A stretch of DNA of 14,633 bases, from assembly GCA_002422285.1 (NCBI GenBank), contig DIUF01000124.1, positions 1 through 14,633 of the forward strand, written 5' to 3'. The position numbers and the translations under genes were made by a program. Positions 1-7,444 of the stretch are shown here, in pieces. The stretch's first letter is position 1. Every line of letters starts with the position of its first letter. Below the pieces are notes generated by a model, which was given only the letters and a program-made list of their open reading frames with translations, did not search any database and was not told where the DNA came from. The stretch comes from Flavobacteriales bacterium UBA6165. GTDB taxonomy: Bacteria > Bacteroidota > Bacteroidia > Flavobacteriales_D > Crocinitomicaceae.

Positions 1-332
1 CTGTTTTTGGCGATGTATCTGTAAATGACATCGCGCAAGAAATTGGGCACAATCCAAAAAACCAGGACCATGGACCAAGGAAACCTGAGGTATTTGGCGA
101 TTTTTAGTGCGGCGCGAGATTGGTTAAACATCTTTTTTCCATCAAAGAACAATACAGAATCCACAAAGTCCTCCGGGTAGCCGTATGCTTTGAGTAAGTT
201 TTGGCCAAACTCAGACTGCAAAGAGGCAAAATACAAGTCCGATTGGCGCTCGCGTTCTAAAATAAACTGAACACTTTTATTGCAGAGATTACAGTGCCCA
301 TCGAAAAGAACAATTCGATTCATTCTATTCAT
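1..332 (-). CDS. DCC-family thiol-disulfide oxidoreductase-like protein, partial at left edge
   Basis: About 110 N-terminal residues are visible; the frame is still open at base 1, so the C-terminus lies outside the window. Residues 11-17 read DGHCNLC, the D-x-x-C-x-x-C signature that names the DCC family (DUF393). The following stretch (SVQFILERE, then FASLQSEFGQ, LFFDGKKMF, SRAALKIAKYL) follows the usual order of family segments. Proteins of this family are small thioredoxin-fold-like proteins presumed to be redox active; their substrates are mostly unknown. The start could be the ATG at 332 or the in-frame ATG at 323. The second gives MNRIVLFDGHC, which looks more like typical family N-termini, but the outer one is given here. 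There is no clear Shine-Dalgarno sequence. It is divergent from the flippase gene at 428. Confidence 0.85.
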   Translation of the reverse strand, partial: MNRMNRIVLFDGHCNLCNKSVQFILERERQSDLYFASLQSEFGQNLLKAYGYPEDFVDSVLFFDGKKMFNQSRAALKIAKYLRFPWSMVLVFWIVPNFLRDVIYRYIAKN

Positions 333-394
333 TTTTAAATCTAAAGATACGATTTGTGCGTTAAATCGAAGTCAGGTCGTAATATTTAATTCCA

Positions 395-402
395 TACTTT
401 TG
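395..402 (+). promoter_or_regulatory. candidate -7 box upstream of the polysaccharide operon
   Basis: TACTTTTG matches the Bacteroidota -7 consensus TAnnTTTG exactly and ends 25 bases before the flippase ATG, giving a short leader. No well-placed TTG/TTTG -33 element was found: the nearest TTTG, at 353-356, is too far upstream. The call therefore rests on one box only. The 95-base gap at 333-427 must also hold the promoter of the divergent DCC gene. Confidence 0.3.
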
Positions 403-427
403 CTTCGCCTGGCCTCAAAGCAACGAA

Positions 428-1789
428 ATGAAAAAATATTTGCATTCAGATTTTTCCAAAAATGTTTTCCGACTGATGACTGGTACAACAATTTCGCAGC
501 TCATCCCCTTTATTACGATGCCTATTCTAAGTAGGCTGTTCACACCAGAAGAATTTGGTTTATACGCATTTTATTTCTCACTGGTAACGTTTCTAGTTGT
601 AATTTCAACCGGGCGGTATGAGCTGGCTATTCCATTACCCAAACAACATTCAGAGGCCTGGCAAATCCTATTATTATCCTTTCTTATTCTATTTGGCTTC
701 AGCATCTTAACCCTAACCACTATTATCATTTTTAACTCTTATTTTTTGGAGCTTTTGAATCGACCTCAGTTAGGATTTTGGCTCTACGCACTTCCTCTTT
801 TCATTTTTCTAACGGGTTCCTACAACATTCTAACCATTTGGTTACACAGAATGAGAGAATTCGGTGCCTCTGCAAACTCAAAAGTTCAATTAAGTTTTTG
901 GGAAAATCTAGTCACGCTTCTCATGGGCTTAAGGAAAAATGGTATTTCGTTTCAAAACATAAACGAGAAACTGAATACCCTTTTCACCAAATCAAATGTT
1001 GTTCTCAGTTTAAATAATATTGGATTTGGAGGTCTATTAATCGGAAGGTTGGCAGGTTTATTTGCATCAAGCATCTATTTTATGTTCAAAATAAAGAAAA
1101 ACATACCTCTAGATTCTGTTTGGGTTAACAAACCAACCATGAAAAAGCTGGCTGTGGAATATCGTGATTTCCCAAGAATAAACATGCCACATGCTGTTAG
1201 CGATGAATTGAAAAACAGTGGTCTCTCATTCACTATTCTCTATTTTTTCATGGATCGTGTACTTGGAATTTATAACCAAACTTATCGTTTACTGCGGGCT
1301 CCACTAGGCATTATTGGCTCTGCTTTTGGTCATGTGTTTTTTCAAGAAGTTGCAGAACTCAGCTATTCCAACCAACCAATTTCTGGGTTAATATTCCGAA
1401 CGCTTAAGAAACTCTTTTTAATTGCTTTGCCATTATTTACCATGATTTTCATTTTTTCACCATGGTTCTTTACAATTTTTCTGGGTGAGAAATGGTCAGA
1501 TGTTGGTGTTTATGCGCAATACATGACACCATGGTTATTCGTTAACTTTATCTTCTCCCCTGTTTCGCAAGTAGCACTAGTTATTGGCAAACAATTTGCC
1601 TTTTGGATGATCAATCTAATCAGTAGCATATTGGTCTTTGCTTCCATGATTGTTGCGGGCTTGGTTTTCAAGGATATCAAATCAGGATTGATAATAATCT
1701 CGATAACTCAAGTTTTATATAGTATCTATATGTATTGGTGGCTTCAAAAAATCGCTAAAGACCATGATGCGAAAAATGTACAAGTATGA
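428..1789 (+). CDS. Wzx-type polysaccharide flippase (MOP superfamily)
   Basis: This 453-residue integral membrane protein probably moves lipid-linked oligosaccharide units across the inner membrane during surface-polysaccharide synthesis. The N-terminus is characteristic of the Wzx/RfbX group: GTTISQLIPF (19-28), PILSRLFTPEEFG (32-44), then VISTGRYELAIPLPK (58-72). Later signatures are RLLRAPLGIIGSAFGHVFFQ (287-306) and a GEKWSDVGVYA segment (353-363). Ten or more long hydrophobic stretches run through the protein. Residues about 154-190 look like extra sequence compared with my memory of related flippases, in which a SKV..S segment is followed almost at once by a GFGGLLIG-type segment; see findings. 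It is the first gene of an operon: its TGA overlaps the next ATG (ATGA, 1786-1789). The lipid-linked substrate cannot be read from sequence. Confidence 0.88.
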   Translation: MKKYLHSDFSKNVFRLMTGTTISQLIPFITMPILSRLFTPEEFGLYAFYFSLVTFLVVISTGRYELAIPLPKQHSEAWQILLLSFLILFGFSILTLTTIIIFNSYFLELLNRPQLGFWLYALPLFIFLTGSYNILTIWLHRMREFGASANSKVQLSFWENLVTLLMGLRKNGISFQNINEKLNTLFTKSNVVLSLNNIGFGGLLIGRLAGLFASSIYFMFKIKKNIPLDSVWVNKPTMKKLAVEYRDFPRINMPHAVSDELKNSGLSFTILYFFMDRVLGIYNQTYRLLRAPLGIIGSAFGHVFFQEVAELSYSNQPISGLIFRTLKKLFLIALPLFTMIFIFSPWFFTIFLGEKWSDVGVYAQYMTPWLFVNFIFSPVSQVALVIGKQFAFWMINLISSILVFASMIVAGLVFKDIKSGLIIISITQVLYSIYMYWWLQKIAKDHDAKNVQV

Positions 1790-3111
1790 TATCGTCTTTA
1801 AAAAACATCGTTCATAAACCCGAGCTCTTAGGAGCAATTTTTATCATAGCGGTCATTCTCGGTCCTGGTGTCTCCTACGGCGGTTTGTATTTATTTCATG
1901 TCGTTTTGCTTGGTCTTCTTCCGGTTGTTTTAATCAATTCAGAATTGAGACTGCGCTTATTTACAACACTAAAGATACCGCTAAATTTACTACTCATATT
2001 GGCCTTGTTATGGACAGCGCTTAGCTTTTTGTGGGCAGACAACAAATCTTATGCTTTGGTGAGTATTGTTCAATTCAGCATGGGAATACTCATAGTCTTG
2101 TTTTGTCAAGTTTTCATTGAAAAAAAGAAAACATTCGCTTATTACAAAGAAAACATACTCTTGCCCCTGTTATTAGTCGTTTTGGCCATCGCGCTTTTGG
2201 AAATCTATACAGATTTTAGATGGCCTATTTCTTCTGTTTCCTATAACAACCATTGGTTTGGCAGAGAAAACGTGATTATTGAGAACATCAAAACAGAACG
2301 AATCCCTGGTTATCTTTACGCTTCTCCTACGGTCTTCTTTTGGAACCCGAATAACTTAGCCGTATTTCTCTGCTTATTCATACCATTTATAATGAAGAAC
2401 AATTGGAAGTATTATTTGCTTTTTGTTATTACCCTAATCGTTATAGTGCAGACCAGTTCGAGATTGACCTTGATTTCGTTATTGTTCATCCTCATATTAG
2501 TTTCGCTTCTAAACAGAAAAAAAATTCAATTTTTAGGGCTGTACATGGCAACGCTCTTTCTGCCTATGATTTTCTTCGGAAATAGTTTACTCGCAATAAA
2601 AGCAAATGAACCTGTTTCCAAATTAACGGGTACCGATGTGCTTTCAAAGGTCAGTTTGTTTGGAACAAACAAAAGCAATAATATACAAGAAGATGATAAC
2701 TCGCAGAGCATAAGAAAACAGCTTTATACCCAAGGGCTCCAGTACATCCAAAAGTCGAAAATGCTAGGTGTTGGCGCGGGAAATGCTGAGTGGCTCAACT
2801 ACAGGCAAAAAGAAAAAACAAATGGGACCACAAGCGTTCATTTTTACTGGTTGGAGTTGGTCATCAACGGAGGGATAATAATGGGCATATTAACACTATT
2901 ATACTTTATAAAAATCATAACAAGTCTCTGGAAATTGCGTAGCAATGAAATCTCCCAAACGTTTTTATGGACCTTAATGCTTTTCGGGATGGCGGTCATT
3001 TCATTGAGCTCTGCCCACTATTTTCTGCCATACTATGCCTTTCTAGGAATTCTTTCTGCTTGGATAAATTTGAATAATCAAGACCATGAAAAAGACCTTA
3101 TTGCTGGCTGA
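1786..3111 (+). CDS. O-antigen polymerase/ligase family membrane protein (Wzy/WaaL type), first copy
   Basis: This 441-residue polytopic membrane protein is of the Wzy_C (O-antigen ligase/polymerase) superfamily. It has many hydrophobic segments (about 15-50, 66-82, 92-110, 124-140, 191-222, 226-241, 250-270, 360-378, 395-427). Between them are the usual landmarks: FFWNPNNLAVFLCLF (184-198), TSSRLTLISLL (223-233), then a long periplasmic-looking loop (about 271-355) with LGVGAGNAEW (327-336) and HFYWLELVINGG (352-363). H352 and R226 are at positions often conserved in the superfamily. Sequence alone cannot decide between a polymerase (glycan chain extension) and a ligase (transfer to lipid A core or protein). 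Its position directly after a flippase and before a glycosyltransferase favours a polymerase role. Translation is probably coupled to the flippase through the 4-base ATGA overlap. Confidence 0.85.
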   Translation: MISSLKNIVHKPELLGAIFIIAVILGPGVSYGGLYLFHVVLLGLLPVVLINSELRLRLFTTLKIPLNLLLILALLWTALSFLWADNKSYALVSIVQFSMGILIVLFCQVFIEKKKTFAYYKENILLPLLLVVLAIALLEIYTDFRWPISSVSYNNHWFGRENVIIENIKTERIPGYLYASPTVFFWNPNNLAVFLCLFIPFIMKNNWKYYLLFVITLIVIVQTSSRLTLISLLFILILVSLLNRKKIQFLGLYMATLFLPMIFFGNSLLAIKANEPVSKLTGTDVLSKVSLFGTNKSNNIQEDDNSQSIRKQLYTQGLQYIQKSKMLGVGAGNAEWLNYRQKEKTNGTTSVHFYWLELVINGGIIMGILTLLYFIKIITSLWKLRSNEISQTFLWTLMLFGMAVISLSSAHYFLPYYAFLGILSAWINLNNQDHEKDLIAG

Positions 3112-4147
3112 TGCCAATTCCAATCATACGCGGAAATGGATTTTGCTCTTGAAAAAGCAGCAGCATCTAGTGGCGCTTTTCAGTTTTTATCCTCCGAAGG
3201 ACAATTGGTTTGAAAAAAACGAAATTGAATACCATTCATTTTACAGCAACAATAAGGTTTCGCTCTTCAAAAAAATGAACTATCCCATGGCCTTTTTCAA
3301 AGCGAAAAAAGTAATGCATGGATTTCAAGCAGATATAGTGAATGCACATTATGCCACAAGTTATGGACTTTTAGGTGCGTTGTTGAAACCTAAAAAACTC
3401 ATCACCAACTTCTGGGGCTCAGATGTTTTTGTGTTTCCAAAAAAGAGTTTTCTTCACGCCAAATTGCTGCGCCACATACTTTCAAAATCAGATTTGATTT
3501 GTTCTTCCAGTTTGGTGATGTCTAAGGAAATAAATCGATATACAAACAAAGAAATCGCTTACATTCCATTCGGCATCGACCTGAATGAATATCCAAGAAA
3601 GTCAAGTAAGGCTAGCGTTTCGAAAGAAAAAACGATTGTTTTAGGCGTAGTAAAAACCTTAGAATCTGTTTATAGGATTGATGTTGCCATTGAGGCAGTT
3701 CGTTTACTCAATCAAACTTTTGATTACCAATTTGAATTGCATATTGCTGGTTCTGGTGCATTAGAATCTGAACTGAAAGCTCGAGCCACTGATGCTGTAA
3801 AATTCCACGGCAAAATTCAGCAAAGTGAGGTTCCGGCTTTCTTACATAGTTTGGATTTGTTCTTGAACACAAGTGATTTCGAAAGTTTTGGTGTTTCAAC
3901 AATTGAAGCTATGGCATGCGGAATTCCAGTTATAGCTCACAATGCTGGCGGATCTGCAGAAATCATTACTGATGAATCATCTGGATTTTTGTATAGCCCA
4001 AACATTCCTGAAGAACTGGCCATGAATATTTATGACATCGTTGAGAATGGTACGATTTTAAATGAAATTGCCGACAATGCACATCGGCTCGTTTCTGAAA
4101 AATATAGCCTCAACCAAACCTTGATGCTTTTAGAAAAGTATTTTTAA
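3086..4147 (+). CDS. GT4-family glycosyltransferase (GT-B fold)
   Basis: This 353-residue cytoplasmic or membrane-associated enzyme should transfer a sugar from a nucleotide-sugar donor to a growing glycan. The N-terminal half has the acceptor-domain pattern, with DANSNHTRKW (9-18), VNAHYATSYGLLGALL (85-100) and FWGSDVFVF (109-117). The C-terminal donor domain carries FGIDLNEYP (162-170), LHIAGSGALESEL (218-230) and the EX7E motif as ESFGVSTIEAMACGIPVIA (266-284; E266 and E274). The length fits the family, although the end after the last helix is short. The start lies 26 bases inside the preceding polymerase/ligase gene, a strong sign of co-translation within one operon. Its TAA overlaps the stop of the opposing gene at 4144. 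Donor and acceptor sugars cannot be predicted. Confidence 0.9.
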   Translation: MKKTLLLADANSNHTRKWILLLKKQQHLVALFSFYPPKDNWFEKNEIEYHSFYSNNKVSLFKKMNYPMAFFKAKKVMHGFQADIVNAHYATSYGLLGALLKPKKLITNFWGSDVFVFPKKSFLHAKLLRHILSKSDLICSSSLVMSKEINRYTNKEIAYIPFGIDLNEYPRKSSKASVSKEKTIVLGVVKTLESVYRIDVAIEAVRLLNQTFDYQFELHIAGSGALESELKARATDAVKFHGKIQQSEVPAFLHSLDLFLNTSDFESFGVSTIEAMACGIPVIAHNAGGSAEIITDESSGFLYSPNIPEELAMNIYDIVENGTILNEIADNAHRLVSEKYSLNQTLMLLEKYF

Positions 4148-5415
4148 CCGAACTGCTCCTCTTCGCTAAAATTCATCAAAGCAAAAATAGTGAAGAACAG
4201 TGAAAAGAACAGCGAACCAGCAAGCGTGTTGAGATACGACTCAAATAGAAACACTATAATCGCTGCAAAACTCCAGCTTGCAAGCATAAAATTCTTGGTT
4301 TGAAGCGCCCGTCTTAATGCCAATACCAATGGAAAAATCAACAGCACAATCCCAATCAAGCCTAAAGCCAATCCAGTTTGCAAATATTCATTGTGGGCAT
4401 TGAGTTCAACACTTAAAGCTCCTGTGTAACCCTTTTCCTCGTATGTTTTAAAAAGTTCATCGTTGCCATCGCCTGTTCCAAAACCGAAAATTGGTGCTTT
4501 GGCTAATGTGACCTTTGCCGCCATCCAAGCATGCACACGAGCCTGAGTGGATTCAGTAGATGTTGGGTCAAGCTGTTGATTTTGTACATCGCGAATCGCT
4601 TGAATGCGTTCTTGGGTGTTGGGCACAAAAAAGTAAAAAACCAACAAAACCAATATGGCCAATAGTCCACTGTATGCCAAATAAATCAACTTTTTGAACC
4701 GGTAAGCCACTTGAAAACCTAACACAGCGCAAAGCACCACAAGGACCAATAAAGCCGCCTTTGCATATGACAAAAAGATCAAAGCTAACAAAATACAAAA
4801 GGCTAATATAGTCCAGATATTTAGGTGCTTTTTTCTGTTTTGCAAGAACAAATTAATGAGAACAAAAATAGCCATCAATACAAAAACGGCATAATAGCCC
4901 GGATGCATAAAAAGACTTGTCAAATGACTGGAAAACAAATAATTGTAACCCACAGGGATAGCATTCAATGTACCGCTCTCCCAAGCGCTTTGCTCCTGAA
5001 AATAGAACGTTAGTCCGCGTACAATGCAAATCAAACTGCCCAACGTTGCCGCTCCGATAAAGCCTGTCGCATATTTCTCTTTGTTCTTTTGCCAATGGGC
5101 ATGAACTAAGGTGGGCAACACAATGGGTAAAATAAACAAAGAAAGGCGTGTTTCAATTTTTTGAAAACCATAGGTCAAATTCTCAGTATAAAATAAGCCG
5201 AGTCCATAAACCAAAAACAACAGGGGTAGCGCGAAAAAGTACTTATTAGCCTTTAGAAATAACCATTTCTCTGAGAATTTACCTTCATAAACCCAGATAA
5301 TTAGCAACAAAATCATGAGTACCAACAAGGCTTTTGGCAACAGAAAAGGGCTGATTAGCAAACTTATAATCAGAATTTGAGTGGATTTGGCTATGAATGA
5401 ATTTGAGTTTTCCAT
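4144..5415 (-). CDS. O-antigen polymerase/ligase family membrane protein, second copy
   Basis: This 423-residue protein has about ten to twelve hydrophobic segments and the Wzy_C superfamily layout. Landmarks are SSHLTSLFMHPGYYAVFV (162-179), FLSYAKAALLVLVVL (214-228, the place where many relatives have S-R), STQARVHAW (289-297) and IFGFGTGDGNDELF (309-322). After these come NAHNEYLQTGLALGLIG (339-355) and a terminal FESYLNTLAGSLFFSLFFTIF (391-411). HNEYLQ and the FES-L-x-G-FF ending are typical of O-antigen ligase family proteins of Bacteroidota. It shows no close residue-level similarity to the copy at 1786-3111 beyond family motifs, so it is a distant paralogue and not a recent duplicate. 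It is transcribed towards the glycan operon and its stop overlaps the glycosyltransferase stop. A ligase role is possible but unproven. Confidence 0.83.
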   Translation of the reverse strand: MENSNSFIAKSTQILIISLLISPFLLPKALLVLMILLLIIWVYEGKFSEKWLFLKANKYFFALPLLFLVYGLGLFYTENLTYGFQKIETRLSLFILPIVLPTLVHAHWQKNKEKYATGFIGAATLGSLICIVRGLTFYFQEQSAWESGTLNAIPVGYNYLFSSHLTSLFMHPGYYAVFVLMAIFVLINLFLQNRKKHLNIWTILAFCILLALIFLSYAKAALLVLVVLCAVLGFQVAYRFKKLIYLAYSGLLAILVLLVFYFFVPNTQERIQAIRDVQNQQLDPTSTESTQARVHAWMAAKVTLAKAPIFGFGTGDGNDELFKTYEEKGYTGALSVELNAHNEYLQTGLALGLIGIVLLIFPLVLALRRALQTKNFMLASWSFAAIIVFLFESYLNTLAGSLFFSLFFTIFALMNFSEEEQFG

Positions 5416-5435
5416 CGGATGCGAAAGTAATAAAG

Positions 5436-5467
5436 TTGACGGTATTGGCTTGTAAGAATTACATTTG
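5436..5467 (+). promoter_or_regulatory. candidate Bacteroidota promoter for the helicase gene
   Basis: TTG at 5436-5438 and TACATTTG at 5460-5467 are separated by 21 bases. This fits the TTG-N17-23-TAnnTTTG promoter form known from Flavobacterium and Bacteroides, and the -7 box is an exact match. Transcription would start around 5475, leaving a very short leader before the ATG at 5482. On the opposite strand, TACTTTCG (one mismatch to the consensus, bases 5423-5430) may be the -7 box of the divergent polymerase/ligase gene. A 6-base inverted repeat (ATTTGT at 5463-5468, ACAAAT at 5475-5480) overlaps the plus-strand start region. Confidence 0.45.
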
Positions 5468-5481
5468 TATCACAACAAATT

Positions 5482-6903
5482 ATGAGCAACCCACTAAAAA
5501 TATCATCCCTCATTGAAGCTGATTTTCAAAATAGACTCACCACTGACCAAACCAAATGCGTTGAACTGTGGGATCAATTCTTAACGCATGATGCTATTTA
5601 TAAATGCTTCGTGCTGAGGGGTTATGCCGGTACGGGTAAAACAAGTTTGATTGGCTCCTTGGTGAAAAGTTTGCCTCAACTCAAAATCAAAACAGTGCTG
5701 ATGGCGCCAACAGGTAGAGCGGCCAAAGTGTTTTCGCAGGCGGCCAACAAAAAGGCATCCACCATCCACAAAAAAATCTACCGCCAAAACACAGAACCCG
5801 GTGGTGGTTCGCGCATGGTTTTGATGCCTAATCTGCACACCGACACCATTTTCATCATCGATGAGGCTTCCATGTTGGGCGATTACACCATGAACAAACA
5901 AGGCGATATTTCGCAGCGCAATTTACTCGAAGATGTCTTTGAATATGTGTATTCTGGGAAAAATTGCCACATGATTTTGGTGGGCGATAGCGGTCAGCTG
6001 CCTCCAGTAGGTGCCGATTTTAGTCCAGCTTTGTCGATGGAATATTTAGACAACCACTACGCCAACGTGCGTTTTTGGGACCATCAATTGAACGAGGTGG
6101 TGCGTCAAAAACACGACAGTGGCATACTCTTCAACGCCACACAAATACGCAATTTGGAGCACCACCAACACCCCATTATTGACTCATCTTTCCCAGATAT
6201 CATTCGCTTGGACGGGGGCGAATTGCAGGAAGCTCTCGAAACTTGTTACAATGAATTTGGCGCCGAAGAAACTTTGGTGGTGTGCCGAACAAACAAGCGA
6301 ACCAACATCTACAACCAACAAATTCGCGGGCGCATTTTGTGGATGGAGGAAGAAATCAATCAAGGCGATATGATGATGGTGGTGCGCAACAATTACCATT
6401 GGCTCGAAGAAAACAGCGAAGCAGGATTTTTGGCAAACGGGGAACTTTTCCAACTCAAACGCATCCACCGCCAAGAAGATTTATACGGCTTTCGATTTGC
6501 CGAAGTCACCATCCAATTGGTCGATTATCCCAGCCATGAAGAAATTAGGTTGATGCTCAATCTGGATGCGCTGGCCGTTGAGGGGCCCAATTTAACCCGC
6601 GACCGCATGAAAGAATTGTTCTTCGAAATTGAAAAAGACTATGCCTACGAAAAGAACAAAAAGAAACGCTACGATTTGATTTTGGGCGACAAATATTTCA
6701 ACGCCATTCAAGCCAAACACGCTTATGCCGTTACCTGTCACAAAGCGCAAGGTGGTCAATGGGATGCCGTTTTGGTCGATGTGGGCTTTTTGCCAGAGGG
6801 ACCAGAAAACCACGATTTTCACCGCTGGCTTTATACGGCTTGCACAAGAGCCAAATCAAGGCTTTATTTCGTGAATTTGGATGATGCTTTTTATAAAAGC
6901 TGA
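5482..6903 (+). CDS. RecD/Dda-like superfamily 1 DNA helicase (AAA_30 plus UvrD_C_2)
   Basis: This 473-residue cytoplasmic ATPase is predicted to unwind DNA with 5'-3' polarity as an SF1B helicase. All core motifs are visible: motif I GYAGTGKTS (47-55), motif Ia MAPTGRAAKVF (74-84), motif II FIIDEASML (124-132), motif III GDSGQLPPVG (168-177), and the motif IV region NEVVRQK (204-210). The C-terminal UvrD_C_2 part has YAVTCHKAQGGQWDAVLVD (414-432) and motif VI RWLYTACTRAKSRL (448-461). It lacks the long N-terminal extension of RecD2 (about 700 residues or more) and there are no recB or recC genes nearby, so it is a short stand-alone form closer in size to Dda. Such genes are common in Bacteroidota, where a role in repair or recombination is presumed. 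The base composition is somewhat more GC-rich than the glycan genes on its left. Confidence 0.9.
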   Translation: MSNPLKISSLIEADFQNRLTTDQTKCVELWDQFLTHDAIYKCFVLRGYAGTGKTSLIGSLVKSLPQLKIKTVLMAPTGRAAKVFSQAANKKASTIHKKIYRQNTEPGGGSRMVLMPNLHTDTIFIIDEASMLGDYTMNKQGDISQRNLLEDVFEYVYSGKNCHMILVGDSGQLPPVGADFSPALSMEYLDNHYANVRFWDHQLNEVVRQKHDSGILFNATQIRNLEHHQHPIIDSSFPDIIRLDGGELQEALETCYNEFGAEETLVVCRTNKRTNIYNQQIRGRILWMEEEINQGDMMMVVRNNYHWLEENSEAGFLANGELFQLKRIHRQEDLYGFRFAEVTIQLVDYPSHEEIRLMLNLDALAVEGPNLTRDRMKELFFEIEKDYAYEKNKKKRYDLILGDKYFNAIQAKHAYAVTCHKAQGGQWDAVLVDVGFLPEGPENHDFHRWLYTACTRAKSRLYFVNLDDAFYKS

Positions 6904-6921
6904 CGCAAAAAATAGTGGATG

Positions 6922-6938
6922 AAATGTTAACAACATTT
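6922..6938 (+). repeat. perfect inverted repeat after the helicase gene, flanked by a 10-base direct repeat
   Basis: AAATGTT (6922-6928) and AACATTT (6932-6938) are a perfect 7-base inverted repeat with a 3-base spacer. TGACGCAAAA occurs on both sides, at 6901-6910 (starting with the helicase stop codon) and 6940-6949. No T-run follows the hairpin on either strand, so it is not a standard intrinsic terminator. It lies just upstream of the promoter candidate for the dksA-like/lspA unit and could be an operator or a weak transcript-end structure. Confidence 0.4.
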
Positions 6939-6983
6939 ATGACGCAAAATATAATTGTAACTTCTGCTGAAACAAAATTTATT

Positions 6984-6991
6984 TATCTTCG
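6984..6991 (+). promoter_or_regulatory. candidate -7 box for the dksA-like/lspA unit
   Basis: TATCTTCG, followed by C, is one mismatch from TAnnTTTG and resembles a frequent Bacteroidota -7 form. It lies 65 bases before the ATG at 7057. The nearest TTG upstream (6955-6957) is 26 bases away, longer than usual, so the -33 element is uncertain. Confidence 0.3.
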
Positions 6992-7056
6992 CGAATCATC
7001 TGACTGGGCTTCAATTTAAGCACACTTCAGTATTGTTTAATTTACAAGATGAAATC

Positions 7057-7440
7057 ATGAGCAACACAGAAAAAACAAGATACTCCGACGAAGAACTTCA
7101 AGAGTTCAAAGAATTGATACTGGATAAGTTGGAAAATGCCAAAGTAGATTTAGAACTACTGAAAAGTTCCTTGTCGCTTAAAGACGATCACGGCACCGAT
7201 GATACCGGACGCGCTTTCAATATGATTGAAGACGGTTCAGAAACATTGTCACGAGAAGAAATCGCTAATTTGGCTATGCGTCAAGAAAAATTCATAACGA
7301 ATTTGAAAAATGCTTTGATTCGAATCGAAAACAAAACATACGGTATTTGTCGCGAAACAGGTAAACTGATCCGCAAAGAACGTCTGAGATTGGTACCACA
7401 TGCCACTCTGAGTATAGAAGCAAAAAAAGCGCAAGGGTAA
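7057..7440 (+). CDS. TraR/DksA-family transcription regulator lacking three of four zinc ligands
   Basis: This 127-residue protein belongs to the DksA/TraR family, whose members insert a coiled coil into the RNA polymerase secondary channel; in DksA this modulates initiation, often with ppGpp. The helical N-terminal part (about 10-90) carries an acidic stretch at the expected coiled-coil tip (DDHGTDDTGRAF, 43-54). The C-terminal part YGICRETGKLI...RLRLVPHATLSIEAK (95-123) aligns with the DksA zinc finger. Of the four cysteines only C98 remains; the others align to T101, S119 and A122, so classical zinc binding is unlikely. This loss appears common in Bacteroidota relatives. The in-frame TTG at 7033 would add eight residues; the ATG at 7057 is preferred because it gives MSNTEKTRYSDEEL, the usual start. 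lspA begins 4 bases after the stop, so the two are co-transcribed. Confidence 0.85.
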   Translation: MSNTEKTRYSDEELQEFKELILDKLENAKVDLELLKSSLSLKDDHGTDDTGRAFNMIEDGSETLSREEIANLAMRQEKFITNLKNALIRIENKTYGICRETGKLIRKERLRLVPHATLSIEAKKAQG

Positions 7441-7444
7441 AAAC

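Noticed and set aside
280..534. 84-codon plus-strand reading frame across the flippase start
   Set aside because: It overlaps both the minus-strand DCC gene and the flippase start, has no family resemblance, and its second half is the flippase DNA in another frame.
5581..5901. 106-codon minus-strand reading frame inside the helicase gene
   Set aside because: The opposite strand encodes intact helicase motifs I to II here; the antisense product has low-complexity, His- and Gln-rich shadow composition.
7033..7056. Upstream in-frame TTG start for the dksA-like gene
   Set aside because: It would add eight residues with no family support; the ATG at 7057 gives the normal N-terminus.
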